Source of the DNA: Candidatus Fermentibacteraceae bacterium
GTDB taxonomy: Bacteria; Fermentibacterota; Fermentibacteria; Fermentibacterales; JCC-6
Direction of reading: 5' to 3'
Length of the DNA stretch: 64,000 nucleotides
Assembly (NCBI GenBank): GCA_016744855.1
Contig: JADGDO010000002.1
Location: 242,150 to 306,149 of the forward strand
Of this stretch, positions 6,722 through 15,577 are shown piece by piece (within the stretch, counting starts at the first letter, position 1; the number at the start of each line of letters is the position of its first letter). Under the pieces are notes generated by a model. That model did not search any database. It saw only the letters and a list, made by a program, of their open reading frames with translations, and was not told where the DNA came from. Both the position numbers and the translations under genes were made by a program.

Positions 6722-9474
6722 AACCGTAGCCTGATGTAAACTTCAGAATCGAGTTTTTCCCAGCTCTCAACAACGGGTGTTCTGGTGTAATCCAGTGAAC
6801 TGCCGAGAATGAGAGAGACGCGCCCTGGAAGATCGAATTCGAGTTCACCCACTGCGTCAGCCACAAGATTGTCTCTGTCTCCGGGAACATAAACACTTCC
6901 GGAAAGCCACAGCGAAGGCAACCATGAAACGGAGCCGGAAGCCCACGTGCTTAATGAAAAGTATGTAGTTAACTCGTTTGTTCTTTCCTGGCCGGTACTC
7001 CATCTGGTGTTAACCAGTCCAGCACCTATCTCGGGGGCAATCCATATCCATGAGGCTGGCCAGCTTTTCCATCCGGCAGCCAGATAAGAACTGACCTGCC
7101 ATGGGCGCACGGTAATCGGCTGTCGGTCCCAGCTAGTACTGGCACCTGCATACAGATGATCGGTAAGGAAATGTTCAGATGAAAGCGAGGTCCAGGCGCC
7201 TTTCCGGATATCTTTTCCATTGCTAATTTCTGTTCTGGTGTTGGCCTCGAGCGAGAGTGAACTGCCCCGCTGACCATACTTGAAGGTTATGCTTGCACCT
7301 CCTCCATAATTCTGCTCATCGATGTTACCGCCAGTGGAAGAAAGATCCACCCAAGCGCTCCAGCTAAGAGCTTTATTGCGCGCTCTTGTATACTCAGGAT
7401 CATAGTTTTCGCTGCTTATATATCTCAGTCTGTCCTCAGCATAAGGATATCCCGGCTCGATTCTCAAAGCTTGCAGATACATATTCAGTGCACCCTCAAG
7501 ATTCCCCCGATTTTCTTCGATCAATCCGAGATAGCAGATAGCATAAACCGAAACCGGATTTTCTTCCATAACCTCCAGCAGAAGCTCTTCTGCACTGTCC
7601 AGTTGATCATCAAACAAATAAGCCTCGGCAAGGGCTGAAGTAAGTTCCTGATCGAATGGATAAGAATGATAAGTTGCAGAAAGCAAATCTATCGACTCCT
7701 GAACCTGGTTTTCCGTGTAATAGTAGTCTGCGATACTCATTGCGACATAAAAATCGTCACTGTCCATCGCAAGGGCTCTCTCATAACACAATCTGCGCTT
7801 ATCAGGAATTTCCAGAGAACCGTAAAGCTCACCAAGACTGATACTATGCCAGGGAGTGTTTGAACGGGAAGCCATAGCTCTGTCAGCAAACTGCAGGGCC
7901 AGAGTATCAAAACTACCATCCAGAGCGCTCCATCCCGCAGTAACCCAGGCGTCTGGCCAGGCACTAAGCATTTCTGCTTCCATAGAGCTCGTGTTCTCTC
8001 CCAGTAACTCAAAGAGAATTATTTTTTCCGCAGCTGTAACTGACGAATCTGCAACGGCAAACCCGTATTCCTCAAGAGATATCAGTGCTTCTTCGGTTCT
8101 GCCTGTAATCCTTTGGACTCTCGATAAATCTAGCCAGACGTGCGAGGCTTCACCGTTAGACTCAAGAGCCATTTGAAAACAGTAACCTGCTGAGTCCATC
8201 AATGATTCTGCGACTGCAAGACTACCAAGCTCGCTCCATATCCATGAATCATCTTCCTCTAAAGTGTTGAGAGCCTCTCTGTACCATTCAGCTGCTGCCC
8301 TGTTTTCTCCATCCATTCTAAAAAGATCTCCCCTGCGCTGCCAACCGTATAGATACAGAGAATCAATTAAGACACTTGTCTCATAAACAGACGCAGCCTC
8401 GGCAAGCAATCCACGGCTTTCAAGAACCCAACCAAGCTCACCGTACAACCATGGTTCAGGATCGATTTCGATACAACGTCTCAGAGCCATCTCTGCTGAG
8501 GCGAAGTTTCCCGCAGATTCATATAGGAATGCGAGTTCCTGCCATCCGTACAAAAAATCAGGGGAAATCAGAACAGCTCTCTCCAGTAGCTCTATGGCAT
8601 AAACCGGATCACTCTCTGTTCTCAGTCTTGCAAGTTGGTAGAGGGAATTTGAATTATCCGGTGAAAATAGAAGTGATCTCTGGAAGAAACTGTCTGCAAG
8701 TACCGAACGATGCTCCTGCAGCATACAAGATGCAAGTTGACTCCATGCCCAACCGTATTCAGGACTTACTTTCAGCAACTCCCGGTAAACCTTGATCGCT
8801 TCCCCATTCTGCTTGGTTCCCTCAAGAAGAAGAGCAAGAGCAGTATAGGCAGAAATTCTACCGGAATCTCTTCTGATAACCTCTCTGTAAATTGCAACAG
8901 CACTATCAACGTCCTCGGTTTCTTCAAGAATCTCAGCATACTGATGCAGAAGGGGAATGCACTCAGGCAAGCGCTGAGTCGCCTCTTGGGAAACAGATAG
9001 GGCGTTCTCCGGGTTGCCCTCATCCATCAAAGCCATGGATAGAGTCAACCATGCAGGACCGAAGGAAGAATCAGCCCCCAGAGCATCGTTGGCATGAATA
9101 ACAGCCTCTGCGCTGTTGCCAATGGATAGAAGCCAGTAAGCATAGGTTTCGCTGAGAACGGGATCAATATCGGGAGCAAGCTCGAATGCCCTTGAGAAAA
9201 GGTTGTCCATTCTGATTGAGTCCTGTTCCATCCCAACAAATGCCAGAGCAGTCCAGCTTCGGTAATCGTTACTGTCAACTGCGACAGCTTCCGCAGCAAG
9301 AGAAAATGGATCACCCTCTCCGCTACCGAATTGAGAGATCGCTCTTACTGCAAGTTCTGAAGCTGAATTGCCGTATTCACTTGAAACCTGGGCCATATCT
9401 GCCCAGTTCAACTGGCTGTATTCCTGATACCAATCTGCAGGCCATACAGAGAGCAATGTCAGTAAAAGTATCAA
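6718..9474 (-). CDS. Exported TPR protein with C-terminal outer-membrane beta-barrel
   Basis: Protein of 918 residues. A short signal peptide (MILLLTLLSVWPA) precedes about 680 residues of tandem TPR repeats with repeated A-x-x-x-Y-x-x-A-L-x-I/L-P/D patterns. From about residue 703 to the C-terminal phenylalanine the sequence alternates hydrophobic/aromatic residues in strand-like blocks ending LDSEVYIRLRF, as in DUF481-like OM barrels. A TPR scaffold plus OM barrel is the layout of PgaA/BcsC-type polysaccharide exporters, but no direct sequence match is claimed. The start overlaps the stop of the PNPOx-like gene (ATGA). Confidence 0.75.
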   Translation of the reverse strand: MILLLTLLSVWPADWYQEYSQLNWADMAQVSSEYGNSASELAVRAISQFGSGEGDPFSLAAEAVAVDSNDYRSWTALAFVGMEQDSIRMDNLFSRAFELAPDIDPVLSETYAYWLLSIGNSAEAVIHANDALGADSSFGPAWLTLSMALMDEGNPENALSVSQEATQRLPECIPLLHQYAEILEETEDVDSAVAIYREVIRRDSGRISAYTALALLLEGTKQNGEAIKVYRELLKVSPEYGWAWSQLASCMLQEHRSVLADSFFQRSLLFSPDNSNSLYQLARLRTESDPVYAIELLERAVLISPDFLYGWQELAFLYESAGNFASAEMALRRCIEIDPEPWLYGELGWVLESRGLLAEAASVYETSVLIDSLYLYGWQRRGDLFRMDGENRAAAEWYREALNTLEEDDSWIWSELGSLAVAESLMDSAGYCFQMALESNGEASHVWLDLSRVQRITGRTEEALISLEEYGFAVADSSVTAAEKIILFELLGENTSSMEAEMLSAWPDAWVTAGWSALDGSFDTLALQFADRAMASRSNTPWHSISLGELYGSLEIPDKRRLCYERALAMDSDDFYVAMSIADYYYTENQVQESIDLLSATYHSYPFDQELTSALAEAYLFDDQLDSAEELLLEVMEENPVSVYAICYLGLIEENRGNLEGALNMYLQALRIEPGYPYAEDRLRYISSENYDPEYTRARNKALSWSAWVDLSSTGGNIDEQNYGGGASITFKYGQRGSSLSLEANTRTEISNGKDIRKGAWTSLSSEHFLTDHLYAGASTSWDRQPITVRPWQVSSYLAAGWKSWPASWIWIAPEIGAGLVNTRWSTGQERTNELTTYFSLSTWASGSVSWLPSLWLSGSVYVPGDRDNLVADAVGELEFDLPGRVSLILGSSLDYTRTPVVESWEKLDSEVYIRLRF

Positions 9475-9917
9475 TCCAGATTCTCCTTACCTGTTACCCT
9501 GTCAATTCTTACGGAGACGATGGTCGTACCAGCCACCATTTTATCTGTTATTACCCGTGGTTGTTTCAGGTATTTACTGCATATCAGTTCGAGTGCCTTC
9601 TTTGCAATCTCCGGGTTCCTTTCCTCAAGAGCCGAACCCCAGGCTATAACGCTTGTATACAGTGTGTCTGCACTTTCTTCGGCAATACCATGCAATTCAT
9701 CAAACTCAAGACACACCAACGGATTCTTCCTGATTGCATCGATTTTTCGACCGGCACCCGCACAGTGAAAATAAATAGATTCTTCAAAGTAAACAAAATT
9801 CAATGGAACAATGTAAGGTTCTCCCTCAGAAAGCATACCAATCCTGACTACAGAACATTCCCTTATGAATTCATCTATTTTCTCTCGTGAAACAATCTCT
9901 CTTTTACTTAGTCTCAT
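9471..9917 (-). CDS. Pyridoxamine 5'-phosphate oxidase-like flavin-binding protein (NimA-like)
   Basis: Protein of 148 residues with the split-barrel FMN fold. Landmarks are VVRIGMLSEGEPYIVPLNFVY near the N-terminus, IYFHCAGAGRKIDAIRKN in the middle and YTSVIAWGSALEE. Members bind FMN, F420 or heme; the substrate is unknown and the nitroimidazole-resistance label of relatives says little about function here. The ATG at 9917 (MRLSKREIV) is preferred over an upstream extension because it follows the uppP stop by 7 nt with AGGTAGGG nearby. Confidence 0.82.
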   Translation of the reverse strand: MRLSKREIVSREKIDEFIRECSVVRIGMLSEGEPYIVPLNFVYFEESIYFHCAGAGRKIDAIRKNPLVCLEFDELHGIAEESADTLYTSVIAWGSALEERNPEIAKKALELICSKYLKQPRVITDKMVAGTTIVSVRIDRVTGKENLD

Positions 9918-9924
9918 TCTAACC

Positions 9925-10707
9925 CTACCTCCATACAACAAAAAACAGTCCAGCAAGAGCCACCGTCCAGCAGTACCAAGCAAAACCAGTAAGTTTACCC
10001 TGCTTTACAAATTTCACAAGAAGAGAAATGGCCCCGAATCCCACAACGGCAGATACAAAAAATCCAATGGCCACGTTCACAAGAGGAATACTCCACGAGG
10101 CAGAAGGAAGTTCCTTTGCTGCAGCGCCCAGGATGGCAGGTATTGCCAGAAGAAAAGAATATCTGGCAGCTTCCTCGCGGGAGAGCCCGGCCCATAAGCC
10201 TGTACAAATTGTTGTTCCTGAACGGGAAACACCGGGGAAAATTGCAATGGTCTGGGCCAGTCCAACAATTAATCCTCTTTTGAAGGTTATCCCAGGATTG
10301 TTAACAGAACTGCGGGGTTTGATTCTTCCGGAAAAGAAAAGCACTGTTCCAGTAAAGGCAAGAGCACATGAGACAAAAAGGATATTGCTGAACAAGCCCT
10401 CTATAAAGTCTCCTAATAACAAGCCACCTATAGCGACAGGAACAGTTCCCGCTAAAAGAGTACCACCGAGAACAAGGCTCTTCTTCTCTCTGCTTATGAT
10501 TCCTCGAATAAGAGCAACAATGTCCTTCCAGTAAAAAACGAAGACTGCAACCAGGGTACCGAGGTGGAGAACAATATCAAAAGCAAGTCCGCCTTCAGGA
10601 ACATCTAGCAGAGTTGATGCAAGGGCAAGATGCCCGGAACTGGAAACCGGAAGAAATTCTGTCAGTCCCTGGACAATCGCCAGTATGGAGGCTTCAAGCG
10701 GGTTCAT
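9925..10707 (-). CDS. uppP: Undecaprenyl-diphosphatase (UppP/BacA)
   Basis: Polytopic inner-membrane enzyme of 260 residues that dephosphorylates undecaprenyl diphosphate, recycling the lipid carrier for peptidoglycan and surface glycans. It carries the N-terminal motif QGLTEFLPVSSSGH (14-27) and the second active-site motif PGVSRSGTT. About eight hydrophobic helices are visible. The start overlaps the aspartokinase stop by 4 nt. Its role fits the abundance of glycan assembly genes in the window. Confidence 0.95.
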   Translation of the reverse strand: MNPLEASILAIVQGLTEFLPVSSSGHLALASTLLDVPEGGLAFDIVLHLGTLVAVFVFYWKDIVALIRGIISREKKSLVLGGTLLAGTVPVAIGGLLLGDFIEGLFSNILFVSCALAFTGTVLFFSGRIKPRSSVNNPGITFKRGLIVGLAQTIAIFPGVSRSGTTICTGLWAGLSREEAARYSFLLAIPAILGAAAKELPSASWSIPLVNVAIGFFVSAVVGFGAISLLVKFVKQGKLTGFAWYCWTVALAGLFFVVWR

Positions 10708-11891
10708 TCTATAAACTCCCTGTGTAATTCCTGAAGTGCATTGTCTCTCTGATCAAGATGCACAAGTGCGCTAATTGTAGCATGGGAATCGACAGTCTGA
10801 ATTGCATCGATTCCGACCCGCTCCAGGGCTTCACAGAATCGCGCCATAACACCCTTCAGACCATGCATCCCTGCCCCAACTATGGAAACTTTAACGCACT
10901 GATTTACAGTCGTATAAGCGAGGCTCATTGAATCGAGAACGGTCTTAACTTCTTCGGTTGAATCCGCTGGGACTGTAAATGCTGCTGAACAGTTAAAAAC
11001 ACTGAACATATCCATTGAGATTCCACAGTCTGCAATCCTGCGAAAGAGGTGTGCAAAAAAGGAAGATGGTTTCCCGGAACCGGTAACGGTAAAACCTGTA
11101 ACAACCTGACCTGCGGCTACCCCGACTATGTACCTGCTGTTCTCAAGTGATTCAGAGACAACTTTGGTAACTACCTTGCCGGTGTGAAAAGATCGCACCA
11201 TCAGAGTCAGCTCGGCGGCCAGTGTTGCCTCGGCAGCCCTGGGATGCACCACCTTTGCACCCTGCCAAGCCATCTGCCTTAAATCCTCTGCAGAAATAAC
11301 ACTTAATTCTTTTGCTGTAGGGACTTTAGATGGATCTGCTGTATAGATGGAATCTACTGTTTTATAGAGAAGAACTTCATCGGCTTCGAGAGCAATTCCC
11401 AGTATTACAGCGGAAGTATCTGTACCGCCTCTTCCCAGTGTGTTCAGGTGCCCAAGAGGTGCAATCCCCTGAAAACCAGCAATAACCACAACGCTGTGAT
11501 TGGAAAGAGACTCTTGTATCCGTGCAGTATCGATACTCACTATTCTGGCATTACCCGATACTCCATCAGTTGAAATGCCGGCTTCCCAGCCGGTTAGTGC
11601 TTCTGCATTGATCCCTTTATCCCGAAGAGTTGAAGCCATAACAAGTGCACTGATAACCTCACCGCAGATCATCAATCTGTCTTTCTCTCGTGAGCTTGAG
11701 GCAGAGGGGACCAGATCTAGAAGGGTATCTGTTGCGTAAGGATCACCAACGCGACCCATGGCCGAAACAACAACAACAAGTTTCTCCGCTGATTCGAGGA
11801 GAGAAGCACAATGCTCCGCGGCTCTATTCCTGTTCTGTTCGCTGTCCAGACTGGTTCCGCCGAACTTTGCAACCAGCAGTTTTTTCTGCAA
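10704..11891 (-). CDS. Aspartate kinase
   Basis: Phosphorylates L-aspartate, the first step toward lysine, threonine, methionine and diaminopimelate. The kinase N-terminus KFGGTSLDSEQN is followed by the VVVVSAMGR and GRGGTDTSAV motifs of the amino-acid kinase fold. The C-terminal third carries ACT-type regulatory segments (MDMFSVFNCSAAF; VSIVGAGMHGLKGVMARF). The TTG at 11891 gives 395 residues, with GGAAGGGAG about 11 bp upstream; longer frames would add an unrelated tail inside the upstream gene. Even so, it overlaps the glycosyltransferase gene by 68 nt. No other lysine/threonine genes are adjacent. Confidence 0.9.
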   Translation of the reverse strand: MQKKLLVAKFGGTSLDSEQNRNRAAEHCASLLESAEKLVVVVSAMGRVGDPYATDTLLDLVPSASSSREKDRLMICGEVISALVMASTLRDKGINAEALTGWEAGISTDGVSGNARIVSIDTARIQESLSNHSVVVIAGFQGIAPLGHLNTLGRGGTDTSAVILGIALEADEVLLYKTVDSIYTADPSKVPTAKELSVISAEDLRQMAWQGAKVVHPRAAEATLAAELTLMVRSFHTGKVVTKVVSESLENSRYIVGVAAGQVVTGFTVTGSGKPSSFFAHLFRRIADCGISMDMFSVFNCSAAFTVPADSTEEVKTVLDSMSLAYTTVNQCVKVSIVGAGMHGLKGVMARFCEALERVGIDAIQTVDSHATISALVHLDQRDNALQELHREFIE

Positions 11892-12927
11892 GGTTAACAA
11901 ACTCCCTTCCTGTATCGTGCCATGAGAAAAGGCCAAGAGCTTTTTCTCGCGCACTGGTAGACATTTTATTTCTAAGTATTCCATCATCTATCAGTTGTTC
12001 CAGAAAGCCGGCACACACCTCTGTATTTCCTGCTTCTATAAGGTAGCCGTTCTCACCATGTGTAACCAGTTCCGGTACAGCTCCTGCATTAACTGCAACA
12101 ACCGGAAGACCTGCCCACATAGCTTCAGCCACTGCTATCCCGTAACCCTCCCAGTGGGAGAGATTCGCCAGAATATGGCTTTCATTATACATCCTGTACA
12201 ACTCTGCTGCCGGTAAATGTCCCATGAACGTTACCTTAGAACCGAGTTGTTCGGCTTCTTTTCTTACCGAGGCAGCATAAACAGAATCAGTTTTTTCATC
12301 ACCCAGAAGGTAAAGATGGAAATCAAGATCTCCGAGAAGCAGACATGCCCTAACAAGGGTAAGCTGGTCCTTCCGTGAACAGATGGTTCCAACAGACAAA
12401 ATGCGTACCGGAGACTGCTCTCCATTTTCTTCACTACTGCTATTCTCGAGGTTAAAGCGTTCAAAACCGGGTGGAATAATACAAAGTCGGCTTTCCTTGA
12501 TTCCAAGGCTTATCACATCATTGGCCGTGCTTTGGCTGTTAACCCATATCTTTCTAGCACATGAAAGAAACCAGCTGACAATCCTTTTACGGAGGGTTGA
12601 AACACCCCCAGCTCTGTCATGCCACTCCAAATGGTGGACCAGATACAATACGGGGCACTTCAGGATGGGAAGCAAAAACCTCAGAGGGGCCGCAAAGCTA
12701 TAACTCTTACTGAGTACGAGGAGGTCAGGTTTGCTTTTCAATACTCTTTTGAGAACATGAAATGACCCCCGAACACGGGAGCCCCTGATATTGTGAGGTA
12801 TTGTGCTGTAGTGAACTACGTCCACCTGATGCCCAGCATCACTCATTGCTTCTGCCATTTTGTGATTGAAGTTGTATCCACCGGTACTGTGGTCCTTCAA
12901 TCCCAGCATAACAAATGTTATTTTCAA
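11824..12927 (-). CDS. Glycosyltransferase family 4 protein
   Basis: Cytoplasmic or membrane-associated GT-B enzyme of 367 residues. N-terminal half: MLGLKDHSTGGYNFNHKMAE and VHHLEWHDRAGG. C-terminal half: RILSVGTICSRKDQLTLVRA, then LANLSHWEGYGIAVAEAMWA, the E-x7-E nucleotide-sugar region of GT4. The TTG at 12927 is chosen because AGAAAGAGA precedes it; extending to 13056 would run into the divergent gene. The acceptor and sugar are unknown. Its 3' end overlaps aspartokinase by 68 nt. Confidence 0.85.
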   Translation of the reverse strand: MKITFVMLGLKDHSTGGYNFNHKMAEAMSDAGHQVDVVHYSTIPHNIRGSRVRGSFHVLKRVLKSKPDLLVLSKSYSFAAPLRFLLPILKCPVLYLVHHLEWHDRAGGVSTLRKRIVSWFLSCARKIWVNSQSTANDVISLGIKESRLCIIPPGFERFNLENSSSEENGEQSPVRILSVGTICSRKDQLTLVRACLLLGDLDFHLYLLGDEKTDSVYAASVRKEAEQLGSKVTFMGHLPAAELYRMYNESHILANLSHWEGYGIAVAEAMWAGLPVVAVNAGAVPELVTHGENGYLIEAGNTEVCAGFLEQLIDDGILRNKMSTSAREKALGLFSWHDTGREFVNLAEKTAGCKVRRNQSGQRTEQE

Positions 12928-13039
12928 TTTATCTCTTTCTTGTAAAGTTTTTAAGTATTGCAGAGTATAGCCAAGCATCATTAAAAAGTCACACTCCACA
13001 AGTGACCCGCGAACAATTATGTTTGCCGGAGGAGGTAAA

Positions 13040-14299
13040 ATGTCTTCAAAAAGCATCTGTATGGTTGTTAAGAACAGGCTCTCTAACGATGCCCGTGTAA
13101 AAAAAGAGATTGCTGCTCTTCATAATGACGGTTGGAGGGTTACTGTTATAGCAATGCCCGAGGCCGGCAGTCCGGAATTAGAAAACAAAAACGGCGTGCG
13201 AATTTTGCGACCCCTAATTCACTCCAAGGCAAAAGAAAACCTCCGTAGTCAGGTTGAAAGGGCTTCGTCAGAGAGCAAAGGGTCTGTAAAAGCTTCAATC
13301 ATCAATAGTCTCAGAAGAAACAGGCTAAGAAGGTTTTTTGCCGATCTCCAGCGCGACATTCCGTGGGAAAACAAGCTGAGAAAAGCCGCGTGGGAAGTTA
13401 ATGCCGATGTTTACCATGCGAATGATCTGGATACTCTGGCAATCTGCGGAAAAGTAGCACAACAGAGGAATGCCAAGCTTGTTTACGACAGTCATGAGTT
13501 GTGGCTGGAATCCTCAAGATATCTGACGGCAACTAATCTTTTCAACCGCATCAGACTGCGAAAAATTGAGCAGAAGTATGCTCCCAATGCAGACGCAGTT
13601 ATTGCAGTTACTCCCCTTCGCGGAGAAAAGATGATGCAGATGTACCCTTCTCTTAAAAATCTGGTAATCGTTGAAAATGCTCCGGAGAAACTTGAAAAAA
13701 TACCTAAAACAGGCAGACTCCGATCCATGATAGATGCAAAACCCGATACAGTCATTGCTCTGTATCAGGGAGTTATTTGCCCCGAAAGAGGGCTGGAAGA
13801 GCTGCTGAAGGCAGCCAGACTGGTAAAGAATCCCAAAGTCAAATTTGTAGTCATCGGGATGGACGCTTGGAATGGAACCCTTCAGAAAATGGCTGTGGAT
13901 ATGGACTTGGGAGACAAAATTGCGTTTCTCCCCCCAGTGCCTTCCGAGGAACTTCCAGAGATAACCGTAGACGCGGACATGGGCTTCATTCTTTTCAGAA
14001 ACACTTGTTTAAACCACTACTACTCGCTCCCTAACAAACTGTATGAATACATGATGGCAGGAGTTCCTATTATTTCAAGCGATTTTCCTGAGCTGAGCAG
14101 AGTCCTGAAAGAAGTCGGCAGCGGTATTACAGTCGATCCGGATTCACCTGCCGCAATTGCAAACGCAGTTGATAAACTAGCGGGAAACAAGGTTTTGAGG
14201 CAGGAGATGAAAGAAAGCGGCAGAGCAGCTGCGCTTGCAAAATACAACTGGGAACCCCAGAGCAGGCTTCTCCGAGATATGTACAGGAAGTTAATGTAA
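13040..14299 (+). CDS. Glycosyltransferase family 4 protein
   Basis: GT-B enzyme of 419 residues. It begins MSSKSICMVVKNRLSNDARV, like sugar transferases of capsule or O-antigen clusters. The C-terminal donor domain contains LYQGVICPERGLEELLKAA and LPNKLYEYMMAGVPIISSDF. The ATG at 13040 lies 5 bp after GGAGGAGG; an earlier ATG at 13019 precedes that site and is rejected. It starts a plus-strand operon of three glycosyltransferases and a DUF6935-like gene, and the next ATG follows its stop directly. Confidence 0.87.
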   Translation: MSSKSICMVVKNRLSNDARVKKEIAALHNDGWRVTVIAMPEAGSPELENKNGVRILRPLIHSKAKENLRSQVERASSESKGSVKASIINSLRRNRLRRFFADLQRDIPWENKLRKAAWEVNADVYHANDLDTLAICGKVAQQRNAKLVYDSHELWLESSRYLTATNLFNRIRLRKIEQKYAPNADAVIAVTPLRGEKMMQMYPSLKNLVIVENAPEKLEKIPKTGRLRSMIDAKPDTVIALYQGVICPERGLEELLKAARLVKNPKVKFVVIGMDAWNGTLQKMAVDMDLGDKIAFLPPVPSEELPEITVDADMGFILFRNTCLNHYYSLPNKLYEYMMAGVPIISSDFPELSRVLKEVGSGITVDPDSPAAIANAVDKLAGNKVLRQEMKESGRAAALAKYNWEPQSRLLRDMYRKLM

Positions 14300-15577
14300 A
14301 TGAAAAAACTAATTCTTCTTACATACACATTCCCACCTCTCTCCACGGGTGGTACTCCGGTTGTTCTGAACATGTGCAAATATCTTCCAGCAAACGATTG
14401 GGAGGTAACAGTTGTTACGGTTGAAAAGCCAAGAGGAATGGCTACGGATGAGTCACTTCTTAAGGAGTTACCTGAGAACCTTAAGATTTTCAGAGTTCCT
14501 CACGGTTTGGCAGCAACACAGAACACCCCTTTAAACGAAGCAAAGGGGGGGGGTAAGCAGAATTCACTGAAAAAGATAGTCAAGTTCATTGCCCACAACT
14601 ACATTCTTATTCCCGACAGGGTAATCACCTGGCGGAAACAAGTTCTTCCAATTCTGAAAAATATTATTCATGAAGAGAAACCTCATGCTATCATTTCATT
14701 CGGACCACATCACTCTCTACACCTTATTGCTCTTTCAGCCGCGAGAAAGACTGCTCTGCCCTTCATCCCTTTTTTCGGAGATCTCTGGCTGGAAGACAGT
14801 TATGTGGAATGGCCCAGCAGACTGAACAGAATGATCGAATCTCTTCTTGAAAGAAAAGTTGTTCGCAAGGCGAGGGGACTTATAGCAACAACAGAACCAT
14901 CAACAGGATATTTTCTTGAGAAGTATGAAAAAATATGTCCTCCGTCTTTTGTTGCCGAAAATGCATATGACCCGGAAAGAATAACCAAAGCGGATTCACC
15001 GGTACCCGACCCGGAGCACCTCACAGCCGGATGGACCGGTAATTTCTTTGCAACTCACTCCCCGGGAGAGCTTCTTGATGGACTCTGCATGTTCCTTGAT
15101 CGAAATCCTCAATCAAAACTTAGAATAAATATGGCAGGTGGCATAGATCCTGTTTCAAAGAGGAAACTTGAGAAACACCCCCTAAAGGGTAGAGTAACGC
15201 ATTTTGGTCATCTCAAGTGGGCTGAAGTGCCACAGTTTCAGAAGAACTGTGATATTCTTATCGGTTATCTCAATCCCCGAAAAGGCAGCCATTTCAAAAA
15301 TGCCAGTAAGACCGCAGAATATCTGGTATCCGGAAGAACTCTACTGGGTATTGTCCCGGAAGGGGCAATGGCTGCACGATTTAGAAATCCCGGAAGGGGA
15401 TATGTAGTTCCCCCTGATGCTGAGCAAATAGCAGTAATGTTTGAAAACCTGGAGTACGAGTGGAAAACAGCGAATCTTCGAGTACCGCTTGACGAGTCCA
15501 GGATTGAAGAGAGATTTTCAGCAGTCAATGTTATGAAAAAAATGGCAAACTTCCTCGACAGGATGGCTGGCCCGTGA
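14300..15577 (+). CDS. Glycosyltransferase, GT4-like
   Basis: Protein of 425 residues. The N-terminus LILLTYTFPPLSTGGTPVVL is the glycine-rich acceptor-domain loop of GT4-like enzymes. Later HAIISFGPHHSLHLIALSAA and the donor-domain text GHLKWAEVPQFQKNCDILIG are seen. The usual E-x7-E is not obvious, so donor specificity cannot be judged. The ATG abuts the preceding stop with AGGAAG upstream, and the 3' end overlaps the next gene as GTGA, indicating translational coupling. Confidence 0.82.
   Translation: MKKLILLTYTFPPLSTGGTPVVLNMCKYLPANDWEVTVVTVEKPRGMATDESLLKELPENLKIFRVPHGLAATQNTPLNEAKGGGKQNSLKKIVKFIAHNYILIPDRVITWRKQVLPILKNIIHEEKPHAIISFGPHHSLHLIALSAARKTALPFIPFFGDLWLEDSYVEWPSRLNRMIESLLERKVVRKARGLIATTEPSTGYFLEKYEKICPPSFVAENAYDPERITKADSPVPDPEHLTAGWTGNFFATHSPGELLDGLCMFLDRNPQSKLRINMAGGIDPVSKRKLEKHPLKGRVTHFGHLKWAEVPQFQKNCDILIGYLNPRKGSHFKNASKTAEYLVSGRTLLGIVPEGAMAARFRNPGRGYVVPPDAEQIAVMFENLEYEWKTANLRVPLDESRIEERFSAVNVMKKMANFLDRMAGP

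Noticed and set aside
9216..9890. 224-codon plus-strand frame
   Set aside because: Lies opposite the TPR and PNPOx-like genes, which have clear domains; no ribosome-binding site or family match.
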